A DNA stretch of 48,992 nucleotides from Clostridiales bacterium. GTDB taxonomy: Bacteria > Bacillota > Clostridia > Christensenellales > Aristaeellaceae. The stretch lies in assembly GCA_015056245.1 (NCBI GenBank), contig SVGQ01000008.1:1-48992 (forward strand), read 5' to 3'. This document shows positions 7,319-14,158 of the stretch, piece after piece (the stretch's first letter is position 1; every line of letters begins with the position of its first letter). A model generated the notes under the pieces. The model searched no databases and had not been told where the DNA came from. It saw only the letters and a list, made by a program, of their open reading frames with translations. A program made the position numbers and the translations under genes.

Positions 7319-8446
7319 TCAGCCGCACTCAGCCGTGACTTCTGCCAGAATCGCTTCCTGTTCCATCTCTCTTTCGTAATCCGTTTGTGCGTATTCCGGG
7401 TCGCTGATCGCACGGAGCATCCTGTCCTTGGCAACCTTCTTCATGCGGTTTGCAGTAGCCTGATCCAGCGTCCCCCGCTTTACAGATTTGTTGATGCTGT
7501 TGAGCCTGCGCTCGTAAATCTGCTTCAAAGGATGATCCGCTGCCAGTTCCCGTTGCTCTCGTCCCCTCAGGTTTCCGATCTGCCGGCAGGTGCGTCCCAT
7601 GGGATCATCCGGAGCAAAGCCGCCGCAGTATTTGGTGTGGTATGCGTTATCGGTCAGGAACCATTTGCCGCAGATGCGGCACTTCTTTGGCGCGTGTCCC
7701 TGGCACAAACCCTCAAAGAAATCTGACCGGAACATTCCCACAAAGGACGCATAGTGCGCCCGTTTCACCAGCCTTGGGGTGCCCATTCCCTCATGCTGCA
7801 CGCTGACATACTGCAAGGTGACGTTGGCGTAGGAGGTCCATTTGTTTTCTTCCTGCAGGGACATTTCGGGCGGGAAGATCTCTGCAAACAGCATTGCCAT
7901 GCCGTCGGGGGAACGGTCTGTATGATCTTCATCCAGCCTTGAAACAAATGCCGCCATGGATGTTTTGAAAATCTGCAGCGTCCTGCCCAGCTGTTCCAGT
8001 TCGTGCATATAGGACACCAGAGCCTGACCGGTGCAGTAGTTATTTAGCAGTTCATCTTTGGACGCAGTACGCACCAAAGCCTCAATGTATGCTTTGAATT
8101 CCTTGATCCCTGTGCGGCTGAAAACCCGTTCCATCTCTGCCAGATAGAAGTCCATGTCCAGCAGGTCGAAGGGCGGCAGGGTGCGCAAAGCCTCCAGCAC
8201 CCGGACAGCGGTGTTCTTACTGGATGTGAGCATGGCGTTATCGATTTTCGTCCCAAGCGCAAGCATCTTCCCGAAGGATTCCAACTTCCGGGAGATGGTA
8301 ATCAGGTTCTCGATGGCATCATCAGAGATATTCAGTGCAGCGCAAGCCAGACTGCCTGTGGGCATGATCCGTTTCTGATATGTGATGGTGTCCTTCCAGA
8401 AGTCCAGAGTGAGGATTCCTCTCTTCATGAGCATTCCTTCCCCCAT
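7319..8446 (-). CDS. DUF6076-like zinc-ribbon protein
   Basis: A 375-residue protein. The start at 8446 is chosen because AAAGGAGGG lies just upstream; longer in-frame starts lack one. The first 250 residues are helical without a recognised domain. Near residues 255-285 there is a putative zinc ribbon, CRICGKWFLTDNAYHTKYCGG, followed by a basic helical C-terminus (LKQIYERRLNSINKSVKRG). This resembles proteins labelled DUF6076, common beside mobile-element genes in Clostridia and of unknown role. It heads an operon with the sigma-like gene and has a strong promoter at 8557-8585. A nucleic-acid-binding role is plausible from the ribbon and basic tail. Confidence 0.6.
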   Translation of the reverse strand: MGEGMLMKRGILTLDFWKDTITYQKRIMPTGSLACAALNISDDAIENLITISRKLESFGKMLALGTKIDNAMLTSSKNTAVRVLEALRTLPPFDLLDMDFYLAEMERVFSRTGIKEFKAYIEALVRTASKDELLNNYCTGQALVSYMHELEQLGRTLQIFKTSMAAFVSRLDEDHTDRSPDGMAMLFAEIFPPEMSLQEENKWTSYANVTLQYVSVQHEGMGTPRLVKRAHYASFVGMFRSDFFEGLCQGHAPKKCRICGKWFLTDNAYHTKYCGGFAPDDPMGRTCRQIGNLRGREQRELAADHPLKQIYERRLNSINKSVKRGTLDQATANRMKKVAKDRMLRAISDPEYAQTDYEREMEQEAILAEVTAECG

Positions 8447-8492
8447 GAACAGCCCTCCTTTCTTGAGTACGGTATTACTGTAACAGGTAAAG

Positions 8493-8509
8493 TTGCAAGA
8501 TCCTTGCAA
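8493..8509. promoter_or_regulatory. Palindromic operator candidate upstream of the DUF6076-like gene
   Basis: The arms TTGCAAG and CTTGCAA (8493-8499 and 8503-8509) are separated by three bases. It lies between the promoter and the start codon of the leftward operon, in the 5' untranslated region or downstream operator position. Confidence 0.4.
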
Positions 8510-8556
8510 TTCTCAAAATTCGACAATATACGAACTTATGTTCTTATACCAAAGTC

Positions 8557-8585
8557 ATTATAACAAGCTGGGGATCAATCGTCAA
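8557..8585 (-). promoter_or_regulatory. Promoter of the DUF6076/sigma-like operon
   Basis: On the minus strand TTGACG (8585-8580) and TATAAT (8562-8557) are 17 bases apart, about 110 bases before the start codon at 8446. The surrounding 8510-8790 is clearly AT-rich compared with its neighbours and holds no gene. It is the divergent control region of the element. Confidence 0.75.
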
Positions 8586-8792
8586 CGACAATAACTTCTT
8601 GCAGTTGCAATACGTAAACTTTCATCTTTGTCAACAAACATTCTAAGTATACTTGCAATCTTTTCTGTCGAAAATGCAGATTTGACCCTCTTTATTTACA
8701 ATCCCATCCGCTTGTCCCGTTTTTCAGTTTGACCCTGTCCCCCTGTTAGCCTGTTTTTGAAAAAATCTGACATAAGTATAGTAGACGACGAT

Positions 8793-8822
8793 AAGCGCCT
8801 GCCGAAAACGGTGGGCGCTTTC
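8793..8822 (+). terminator. Hairpin in the leader of the primase gene
   Basis: The stem AAGCGCC plus TGCCG pairs imperfectly with CGGTG plus GGCGCTT around an AAAA loop, followed by TCTTC. It lies about 30 bases before the primase start. It could act as an attenuator of the replication-transfer operon. The T-run is poor. Confidence 0.4.
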
Positions 8823-8850
8823 TTCGTTGAGAAAAAACAGGAGGTGGAAA

Positions 8851-9474
8851 ATGAACATTTTCCAAAGGGTCAAAGGGGCAGTCAGCGTACCTGAGGCTGC
8901 CCGGCATTACGGTATGCAGGTACACAGGAGCAACATGGCCTGTTGCCCGTTCCACAACGACAGAACCCCGAGCCTGAAGCTGAACGAAAGCTATTACTAC
9001 TGCTTCGGCTGTCAGGCATCAGGGGATGTGGTCAATCTGACAGCAGAATTGCTGGGCGTAAGGAATTACGATGCAGCAAAGGCGCTGGTGACGGATTTCG
9101 GTATCACAGGCGATGGCAGCCAGCCAAGGATCAGCATCCAGCGGAACAACCCCAGGCAGGGACTCTACAGCGAAAAGGAGATGCGGTGCTACTGGGCCAT
9201 GGCAGGTTATCTCCGGTTGCTGCGGGTCTGGCAGACGCACTACGCTCCCAAATCACCGGAGGATGAAGTTGACGAACGCTTCGCAGAAGCCTGCCAAAAC
9301 ATCTGCTATGCGGAATCCATGATCGAAGGTCTCGCCATCGGAAAGCCGGAAGAACGGGAAGCGCTGGCGGATATGCTGCTGGCAGAGGGCACCATCGAAC
9401 GTCTGGAAGGGCGCATTGCACTGAGAAAGGAGGACTTGCAGTATGAGCAACCCGACACAGAATTCATCCATTGA
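8851..9474 (+). CDS. CHC2-type zinc-finger primase-like protein
   Basis: A 207-residue protein. The start at 8851 has ACAGGAGG upstream; an in-frame ATG 24 bases earlier has none. Residues 5-65 are a DnaG-type CHC2 zinc-binding domain: VKGAVSVPEAARHYGM, then CPFH (C32, H35), RTPSLKLN and YYCFGCQASGDVVNL (C51, C54). The remaining 140 residues are helical and no TOPRIM domain is visible, so it is a primase zinc-domain protein rather than a full DnaG. It overlaps the helicase gene by 32 bases. Together they form the replication module of the element, probably acting on the excised circle. Confidence 0.85.
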   Translation: MNIFQRVKGAVSVPEAARHYGMQVHRSNMACCPFHNDRTPSLKLNESYYYCFGCQASGDVVNLTAELLGVRNYDAAKALVTDFGITGDGSQPRISIQRNNPRQGLYSEKEMRCYWAMAGYLRLLRVWQTHYAPKSPEDEVDERFAEACQNICYAESMIEGLAIGKPEEREALADMLLAEGTIERLEGRIALRKEDLQYEQPDTEFIH

Positions 9475-10759
9475 ATACCCCGCATGGTTTGACGGCAAGC
9501 GGATCAATGAAGGCATCTTCTGCACCGAGTTCCTTCGGGATTATCCCATGCTGTCCGTCAACGGCACCTTCTTCACCGTCAATGGCAGGGTGCGGGATGA
9601 AAACCGGCTGAAAAAGGTCATCTACGACCGGATCAAGCAGTACATCACCAGCGGTGTTGCCAAAAAGGTAACCAATCTGCTGGATGTGATGCGGATGGAG
9701 TGCTGCACAGCCAAGCTTCCCCTGTATCAGGACAGGATCCACGTGGCCAACGGAACTTACTATCTGGACGGCACCTTCAGCACGGACAAAGACTTCTGCC
9801 GGAACCGGCTTCCGGTCGCCTACAACCCGGATGCACCGCAGCCCGAAAAGTGGCTGCTTTTTTTGTCTCAGCTTTTGGTGCCGGAGGATATCCCAACCTT
9901 GCAGGAATTCATGGGCTATTGCTTTCTGCCCTCCACCAAGGGGCAGAAGATGCTTCTGCTCACCGGCAGGGGCGGCGAGGGCAAGAGCCGCATCGGTGTG
10001 GTGCTGATGAAACTGCTGGGACACAACATGAACACCGGCAGCATTGCCAAGGTGGAGACAAGCCCCTTCGCCCGGGCAGATCTGGAACATGAACTGCTGA
10101 TGCTGGATGACGATCTGAAGCTGGAAGCCCTGCCCCAGACCAATAACATCAAGGCCATCATCACGGCAGAGCTGCCCATGGATCTGGAAAAGAAAGGGCA
10201 GCAGAGCTATCAGGGAGATCTGTATGTGCGGTTCATCGGTCTGGGCAATGGCACATTGCAATCCTTGTATGACCGCAGTCTGGGCTTCTTCCGCAGGCAG
10301 ATCATCCTCTCAGCCAGAGAGCGGGATCCCGCCCGGGAGGACGATCCCTTCATCGCAGAAAAGATGTGCGCCGAAGCGGAAGGCATCTTCCTGTGGTGTC
10401 TGGAGGGTCTGAACCGGCTCATCGCCAACAACTACCGCTTCACCATCAGCCCACGGGCGCAGCAGAACATGGAGGATGCCATTTCGGACGGAAACAACAT
10501 CATCGACTTTCTGGAATCGGAAGGGTACATCCAATTCTGTCCGGACGGCAGGATCAGTTCCCACGATCTGTACCAAGTGTACCAATGCTGGTGTACCGAC
10601 AACGAACTTTCAGGTCTGCCGTCCAGAAGTTTCTGTTCCTGGCTGAAACAGAACGAAGCCCGCTATCGCATACAGTACACCAATAAAGTCGCTATCGGCG
10701 GGGGCAGATTTGCCAGAGGTTTCAACGGTATTCAGCTGCTTCAAAGGCGCAATTCGTAA
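9443..10759 (+). CDS. P4/D5-type plasmid-phage primase-helicase (SF3)
   Basis: A 438-residue protein starting inside the previous gene after AAAGGAGG. The central part has an SF3/D5-like ATPase: residues about 138-165 (WLLFLSQLLVPEDIPTLQEFMGYCFLP) match the linker before the helicase domain. The Walker A is GRGGEGKS (175-182), the Walker B-like segment is LLMLDDDL near 219-226, and a sensor-like FIGLGNG is near 265. The C-terminal part resembles the winged-helix end of D5 proteins (SHDLYQVYQCWCTDN). These proteins unwind and prime DNA at element origins. With the CHC2 protein it should allow replication of the excised form. Confidence 0.85.
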   Translation: MSNPTQNSSIEYPAWFDGKRINEGIFCTEFLRDYPMLSVNGTFFTVNGRVRDENRLKKVIYDRIKQYITSGVAKKVTNLLDVMRMECCTAKLPLYQDRIHVANGTYYLDGTFSTDKDFCRNRLPVAYNPDAPQPEKWLLFLSQLLVPEDIPTLQEFMGYCFLPSTKGQKMLLLTGRGGEGKSRIGVVLMKLLGHNMNTGSIAKVETSPFARADLEHELLMLDDDLKLEALPQTNNIKAIITAELPMDLEKKGQQSYQGDLYVRFIGLGNGTLQSLYDRSLGFFRRQIILSARERDPAREDDPFIAEKMCAEAEGIFLWCLEGLNRLIANNYRFTISPRAQQNMEDAISDGNNIIDFLESEGYIQFCPDGRISSHDLYQVYQCWCTDNELSGLPSRSFCSWLKQNEARYRIQYTNKVAIGGGRFARGFNGIQLLQRRNS

Positions 10760-10784
10760 AAAACGCCACCGACTCCAAAACATG

Positions 10785-10834
10785 TGTACCAAGCGTACCA
10801 TCCGTACCCAGGTACACTTGGTACGCTTGGTACA
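10785..10834. repeat. Inverted repeat upstream of the relaxase: candidate oriT or operator
   Basis: Perfect 15-base arms, TGTACCAAGCGTACC (10785-10799) and GGTACGCTTGGTACA (10820-10834), enclose GTACC-CA-GGTAC, itself a perfect inverted repeat. Related TACCAAG/TGTACC units also occur at 10571-10598 in the end of the helicase gene. The site lies 46 bases before the MobV relaxase start. Known MobV elements carry an oriT with inverted repeats upstream of mob, so this is the leading oriT candidate; a binding site for an element regulator is the alternative. Confidence 0.6.
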
Positions 10835-10880
10835 TGTACTTTCAAGTCACTATCACTTTTTTATTTTCAGGAGGTTAATT

Positions 10881-11855
10881 ATGAAACAACAGTACGCCAT
10901 TATGCGTTTTGCCAAATACAAAGGCCCGGAGATCAGCCGGATCGAAAGCCACGACGAACGCACCAAAGAGAAATATGCCAGCAACCCGGACATTGATCCC
11001 AGCCGTTCTCACCTGAACTTTCACCTGATCACCCCTAAACGACGATACCGGGCGGAAGCGGAGCAGCAGATCAAGGAAGCGGGTTGCCGCACCCGTACCG
11101 ACAGCATCCGCATGGTGGAAACCATCTTCACCGCATCCCACGAGTTCTTCAAAGACAAAAGCATCAGAGAAATCCGGGTCTTCTTTCAGGAAGCGCTGGA
11201 ATTCCTCAGCAAACATCAGGCGCAGGAGACCATGATCTCCGCAGTGGTGCATATGGACGAGCGAACGCCCCATATGCACCTTTGTTTTGTCCCGCTGACC
11301 GCCGACAAGCGGCTCAGCGCCAAGGACATCATCGGCAACCGGAAGCAGCTGTGCCGCTGGCAGGACCTGTTCTGGGAGCATATGTCCAGCAAATACCCGG
11401 AACTGGAGCGTGGCGAAAGTGCCAGTGAAACCGGTCGCAAGCACATCCCCACCAGCGTATACAAGCAGATGTCCCGCCTGACCAAAAAGCGCAAGCGGCT
11501 GGAAATGCTGCTCAGCGACACGAATGTGCTCAATCTCAAGAGCCGGAAGCAGGAGATCAGTCAGGCGCTGGACAGCTATCTTCCCGATGTGTGGCAGATG
11601 GCAGCCACCATGAAGAAATACGATGCCGCTTTCCGCGAAGCCGAAGCTTTGGAAGCAGAGAACGAAGCGCTGCTGAAGGAGCTGGAAGCCGCCAAGAAGG
11701 GCAGCGTGATGGAGAAGCTGCAGCAGGCAAAAATGCGCAAGGACTATCAGGAGGCGGTTGCGCTGCTGGAGAGGATCCCGCAAGAAATCCTGAATCAATT
11801 GAGGGAGGAGGACCGTGGTGTCAGCAAGACCATCACGGGTAGCTTGAATAAATGA
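10881..11855 (+). CDS. mobV: MobV-family relaxase (Mob/Pre)
   Basis: A 324-residue protein. The start at 10881 follows CAGGAGG. The N-terminal half is the Mob/Pre nicking domain: a leading AIMRFAKYKG strand, DIDPSRSHLNFHL (residues 37-49), and the metal-binding HUH-type motif HMDERTPHMH (124-133: H124, D126-E127, H131, H133). The second half is a coiled-coil-like helix (residues about 195-300) rich in Glu and Lys. MobV relaxases nick oriT and lead the strand into a helper's mating channel. It lies between the helicase and integrase genes and ends in a four-base ATGA overlap with the integrase frame. Confidence 0.9.
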   Translation: MKQQYAIMRFAKYKGPEISRIESHDERTKEKYASNPDIDPSRSHLNFHLITPKRRYRAEAEQQIKEAGCRTRTDSIRMVETIFTASHEFFKDKSIREIRVFFQEALEFLSKHQAQETMISAVVHMDERTPHMHLCFVPLTADKRLSAKDIIGNRKQLCRWQDLFWEHMSSKYPELERGESASETGRKHIPTSVYKQMSRLTKKRKRLEMLLSDTNVLNLKSRKQEISQALDSYLPDVWQMAATMKKYDAAFREAEALEAENEALLKELEAAKKGSVMEKLQQAKMRKDYQEAVALLERIPQEILNQLREEDRGVSKTITGSLNK

Positions 11856-13105
11856 ATACCCCTATGATACAATTATCGCAGGACGAACTCCAGCGGATGC
11901 TGTGTGTGGCTGCCAAAGAAGGCGCGCAGACAGCGCTGGGGGCTTCCGATGCGTTCGTGAACCTTGACAATTGCACCAACAATCAATCAGAAAGCTCGGA
12001 CATATCGAAGGAGGAAAACAACGATATGTCCCGTACAAGAATCAGGCATAATCTGGTTATCGGCCACGCGCCCGATGGCAAGCCTATCACCCGCTGGATC
12101 AACGGTTACACCATGCAGGAGATCATTGAAAACGGCGCTGCGCTGCTGCGTCCCGCAGGGGTACAGGAAGCCCCTGAAACACGAAATGCTCCGGCATTCC
12201 GGCAGTATGCCACAAGCTGGCTGTCGCTGTACAAAACCCACACGGTGCGTCACACCACCTACTCGGAATACGCCAGCATCCTGCAAAAGCACCTGATCCC
12301 TGCCTTTGGCGACCTGCCGGTGACGGAAATCACCACGGACAAGATTCAGCAGCTGCTCAATGATAAGCGCGAGTACGCCAGCAAGACCCTGCACGAGATC
12401 CAAATGGTTCTGGGCATGGTGCTGGAAGGTGCGGTGGAAGACGGATTGATCCCCCGCAATCCTGCCAAATCCAAGCGGTTGCGCAACCCTTCCACCAAGA
12501 AGAAGGAGCGGTTGGCATTGACGGAGGAGCAGGTTGCCGATATTCTCAACCATCTGCCGACCCTGAAGCAGAAACGTGACCAGCGTTACCTTGCCCTGCT
12601 GATCTACACCGGTATGCGCCGGGAAGAAGTGCTGGCACTTCGTTGGGAGGATGTTGATCTGGAAAATGGGCTGCTGCATGTGCGCCGTGCCATCACCTTC
12701 AAAGGCAATCTGCCGGTCATTGGTGAAACCAAGACTCAGAAAGGCAAGCGTACCATTCCGTTGCACCCCGATTTGCTTCAGTGGCTGACCCACGAAGAAA
12801 ACAACGTGGAGTATGTGATGCAGGACAATGTGACTTCATCCACCATGAAGCGCACCTGGGAGCGTATCAAATCGGAGATCAACGTATACGGCGCAACACC
12901 CCATTGCTTCCGGCACACCTTTACCACGGTCTGCCGCCGCAGCGGCATGGATGAAAAGACCATGCAGGTCATCGGCGGCTGGTCGGATATCGCCACCATG
13001 CGCAACGTGTACACCCATGTGCAACAGACCGATTTGAAGCGAGCCGGGCAGCTGATGGGCGGTATGTTTCAAGCCAGAAATTTGCCATGTGAATTGCCAA
13101 CCTGA
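11852..13105 (+). CDS. int: Tyrosine recombinase (element integrase)
   Basis: A 417-residue frame opening with ATGA overlap on the relaxase stop. An internal start at 12026 (M59) has a much better site, AAGGAGG at 12008-12014, so a 359-residue form is likely and both may be made. Residues about 60-100 form an arm-binding-like region, 110-200 a SAM-like core-binding domain (QYATSWLSLYKTH), and 220-400 the catalytic domain. Catalytic residues visible are R256 (TGMRREE), H351 and R354 (HCFRH), W377 in the usual His/Trp position, and Y387 (NVYTHV). It should insert the element at the tRNA-Pro repeat only 184 bases downstream and, with a directionality factor not seen here, excise it. Confidence 0.92.
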   Translation: MNTPMIQLSQDELQRMLCVAAKEGAQTALGASDAFVNLDNCTNNQSESSDISKEENNDMSRTRIRHNLVIGHAPDGKPITRWINGYTMQEIIENGAALLRPAGVQEAPETRNAPAFRQYATSWLSLYKTHTVRHTTYSEYASILQKHLIPAFGDLPVTEITTDKIQQLLNDKREYASKTLHEIQMVLGMVLEGAVEDGLIPRNPAKSKRLRNPSTKKKERLALTEEQVADILNHLPTLKQKRDQRYLALLIYTGMRREEVLALRWEDVDLENGLLHVRRAITFKGNLPVIGETKTQKGKRTIPLHPDLLQWLTHEENNVEYVMQDNVTSSTMKRTWERIKSEINVYGATPHCFRHTFTTVCRRSGMDEKTMQVIGGWSDIATMRNVYTHVQQTDLKRAGQLMGGMFQARNLPCELPT

Positions 13106-13108
13106 TAA

Positions 13109-13143
13109 GCCAGCAAAGCATTGAAAACTAAAGCTTTGCTGGC
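13109..13143. terminator. Hairpin after the integrase gene
   Basis: The perfect stem GCCAGCAAAGC / GCTTTGCTGGC starts four bases after the integrase stop. There is no T-run. A second perfect 13-base stem, GGGGCGATCCTGA / TCAGGATCGCCCC, lies at 13182-13217. They may end element transcription or be part of the attP arm region. Confidence 0.5.
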
Positions 13144-13250
13144 CCTCAAAGCGCAACAGAATTGCCAACCGGTTTGCCAAAGGGGCGATCCTGAACCAAA
13201 CGGATCAGGATCGCCCCGGGTGGCAGGCTCTCACTTGTATAAAACGTAAT

Positions 13251-13288
13251 AAAAAACGACCGGATTTCACACGAAATCGGTCGTTTTG
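13251..13288 (-). terminator. Leftward terminator downstream of tRNA-Pro, inside the element
   Basis: On the minus strand AAAACGACCGATTTC pairs with GAAATCCGGTCGTTTT and ends in six T. It directly follows the tRNA-Pro 3' end. The element thus brings a replacement terminator for the tRNA transcript, matching in position the ancestral one at 348-382. Confidence 0.75.
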
Positions 13289-13335
13289 CTGGTCGAGGTG
13301 ACAGGATTTGAACCTGCGACCTTTTGGTCCCGAAC
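13289..13335 (-). repeat. Right att site within tRNA-Pro
   Basis: These 47 bases are identical to 387-433. They form the 3' part of the intact tRNA-Pro gene, from the base before the anticodon loop to one base beyond CCA. This is the junction at which the element restored the tRNA on insertion. Confidence 0.85.
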
Positions 13336-13366
13336 CAAACGCGCTACCAAACTGCGCTACACCTCG
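13290..13366 (-). tRNA. tRNA-Pro (anticodon CGG)
   Basis: A 77-base cloverleaf with encoded CCA. The acceptor stem is CGAGGTG / CACCTCG, the anticodon stem TTTGG / CCAAA, the loop TTCGGGA gives anticodon CGG (codon CCG), and the T loop is TTCAAAT. It is the integration target of the element to its left and is cotranscribed with tRNA-Thr. Confidence 0.93.
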
Positions 13367-13371
13367 GTAAC

Positions 13372-13447
13372 TGGAGCCAATGAGGGGACTCGAACCCCTG
13401 GCCTGCTGATTACGAATCAGCTGCTCTACCAACTGAGCTACATTGGC
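13372..13447 (-). tRNA. tRNA-Thr (anticodon CGT)
   Basis: A 76-base cloverleaf with encoded CCA. The acceptor stem is GCCAATG / CATTGGC, the anticodon stem GCTGA / TCAGC, and the loop TTCGTAA gives anticodon CGT (codon ACG). It is upstream of tRNA-Pro in the same leftward transcript, five bases apart. Confidence 0.93.
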
Positions 13448-13462
13448 ATATCAGCACGAATC

Positions 13463-13491
13463 ATTATAGCAAACACCCGCCGCTTTGTCCA
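13463..13491 (-). promoter_or_regulatory. Promoter of the tRNA-Thr/tRNA-Pro transcript
   Basis: On the minus strand TGGACA (13491-13486) and TATAAT (13468-13463) are 17 bases apart, 16 bases before the tRNA-Thr 5' end. Confidence 0.75.
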
Positions 13492-13522
13492 GCCTTTTTT
13501 CAAAATCAGTCAGGGTTTTTCC

Positions 13523-13551
13523 TTGCAATGGGCTGGGAAGCATGGTATACT
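13523..13551 (+). promoter_or_regulatory. Promoter reading toward the tRNA-Ser fragment
   Basis: TTGCAA (13523-13528) and TATACT (13546-13551) are 17 bases apart. The first transcribed feature is the truncated tRNA-Ser copy at 13601, which ends in a terminator before the intact gene. Confidence 0.65.
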
Positions 13552-13600
13552 AATTTGGTATGCGAGTGTTATCGGTTTCAGAACACTGCGCCGTACTGAT

Positions 13601-13643
13601 GGAGACGTATCGAAGTGGTCATAACGGGGCTGACTCGAAACCA
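13601..13643 (+). pseudogene. tRNA-Ser 5' fragment
   Basis: The first 26 bases match the intact tRNA-Ser at 13781 except for one change, and the anticodon-loop segment GACTCGAAA is also kept, but the anticodon stem cannot pair and no T arm or acceptor 3' side follows. It keeps a good promoter (13523-13551). A hairpin with T-run follows at 13707-13728. It looks like the scar of a past insertion into, or rearrangement of, the tRNA-Ser gene. Confidence 0.7.
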
Positions 13644-13706
13644 CCTTGATCAAATGGAAGGCTCTTGCCCCGTAACCCTTGATTTTCCTAACCTTTTCAG
13701 CAACCC

Positions 13707-13728
13707 GGGAATCATGCATTCCCTTTTT
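13707..13728 (+). terminator. Terminator between the tRNA-Ser fragment and the intact tRNA-Ser
   Basis: The stem GGGAAT / ATTCCC with a 5-base loop is followed by five T. It would stop transcripts from the upstream promoter before they reach the intact tRNA-Ser, unless read-through occurs. Confidence 0.5.
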
Positions 13729-13780
13729 GCTCTCCAGTTTGCTCTCCAACTGTAGGAGGCGTTTTCTGGAGAATTTTGAT

Positions 13781-13872
13781 GGAGACGTATCGAAGCGGTC
13801 ATAACGATCTCGACTCGAAATCGAGCAAGCCCTTTACCGGGCACGTGGGTTCGAATCCCACCGTCTCCGCCA
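13781..13872 (+). tRNA. tRNA-Ser (anticodon CGA)
   Basis: A 92-base long-variable-arm tRNA with encoded CCA. The acceptor stem is GGAGACG / CGTCTCC, the anticodon loop CTCGAAA gives anticodon CGA (codon TCG), the variable arm is GCCC..GGGC-like, and the T arm is GTGGGTTCGAATCCCAC. A strong terminator follows at 13875-13911. Confidence 0.93.
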
Positions 13873-13874
13873 CG

Positions 13875-13911
13875 AAAGCCTTGGCAGGCAATAGTTTGCC
13901 AAGGCTTTTTT
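13875..13911 (+). terminator. Terminator of tRNA-Ser
   Basis: A perfect 12-base stem, AAAGCCTTGGCA / TGCCAAGGCTTT, ends in a T-run two bases after the tRNA CCA end. Confidence 0.88.
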
Positions 13912-14050
13912 CATACCCAGACCGCGCATCTGCACCACATTTTTCATCACATCCGCTCCCTCTGCTCTCCCACTGTTTTGCCGAACGACCCAACCCTTTG
14001 ATTTTTCGGCACAGGAGCAACCGGAGCCTGCTCTCCGTTTGCCATCCGTC

Positions 14051-14078
14051 TTTACTTTCCCCGAAAATCATGTATAAT
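14051..14078 (+). promoter_or_regulatory. Promoter of the VOC/oxidoreductase operon
   Basis: TTTACT (14051-14056) and TATAAT (14073-14078) are 16 bases apart, 81 bases before the VOC start. The leader holds no clear regulatory motif. Confidence 0.65.
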
Positions 14079-14158
14079 GGCTTCATAAACAAGGGAGAAA
14101 ACGGCTCCCACGAGAGCGTACAACTGAAAAATCCCGAAAAGAAAGAAGGTTTTACCCT

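Larger units (their letters stand above)
387..13335. mobile_element. Integrative mobilizable element of about 12.9 kb inserted in tRNA-Pro
   Basis: The element is bounded by 47-base direct repeats of the tRNA-Pro 3' part. The intact tRNA gene lies at the right end, next to a tyrosine integrase (11852-13105). Backbone genes are CHC2 primase, P4/D5-type helicase, MobV relaxase and integrase, with a leftward sigma-like/DUF6076 pair opposite them. The left half carries a toxin-antitoxin pair, a CUT1 sugar transporter, a MarR regulator and a small unknown gene. No coupling protein, VirB4 or other mating-channel gene is visible, so it would need a helper for transfer. The boundaries are seen directly; that the left half travels with the backbone is inferred from its lying between the two att copies, with no third copy seen. 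Confidence 0.8.

Noticed and set aside
13205-14092. Frames across the tRNA genes (13205-13432 and 13799-14092, minus; 13286-13624, plus)
   Set aside because: Peptides such as GVAQFGSAFGSGPKGRRFKSCH and VGFEPTCPVKG are standard tRNA shadows.
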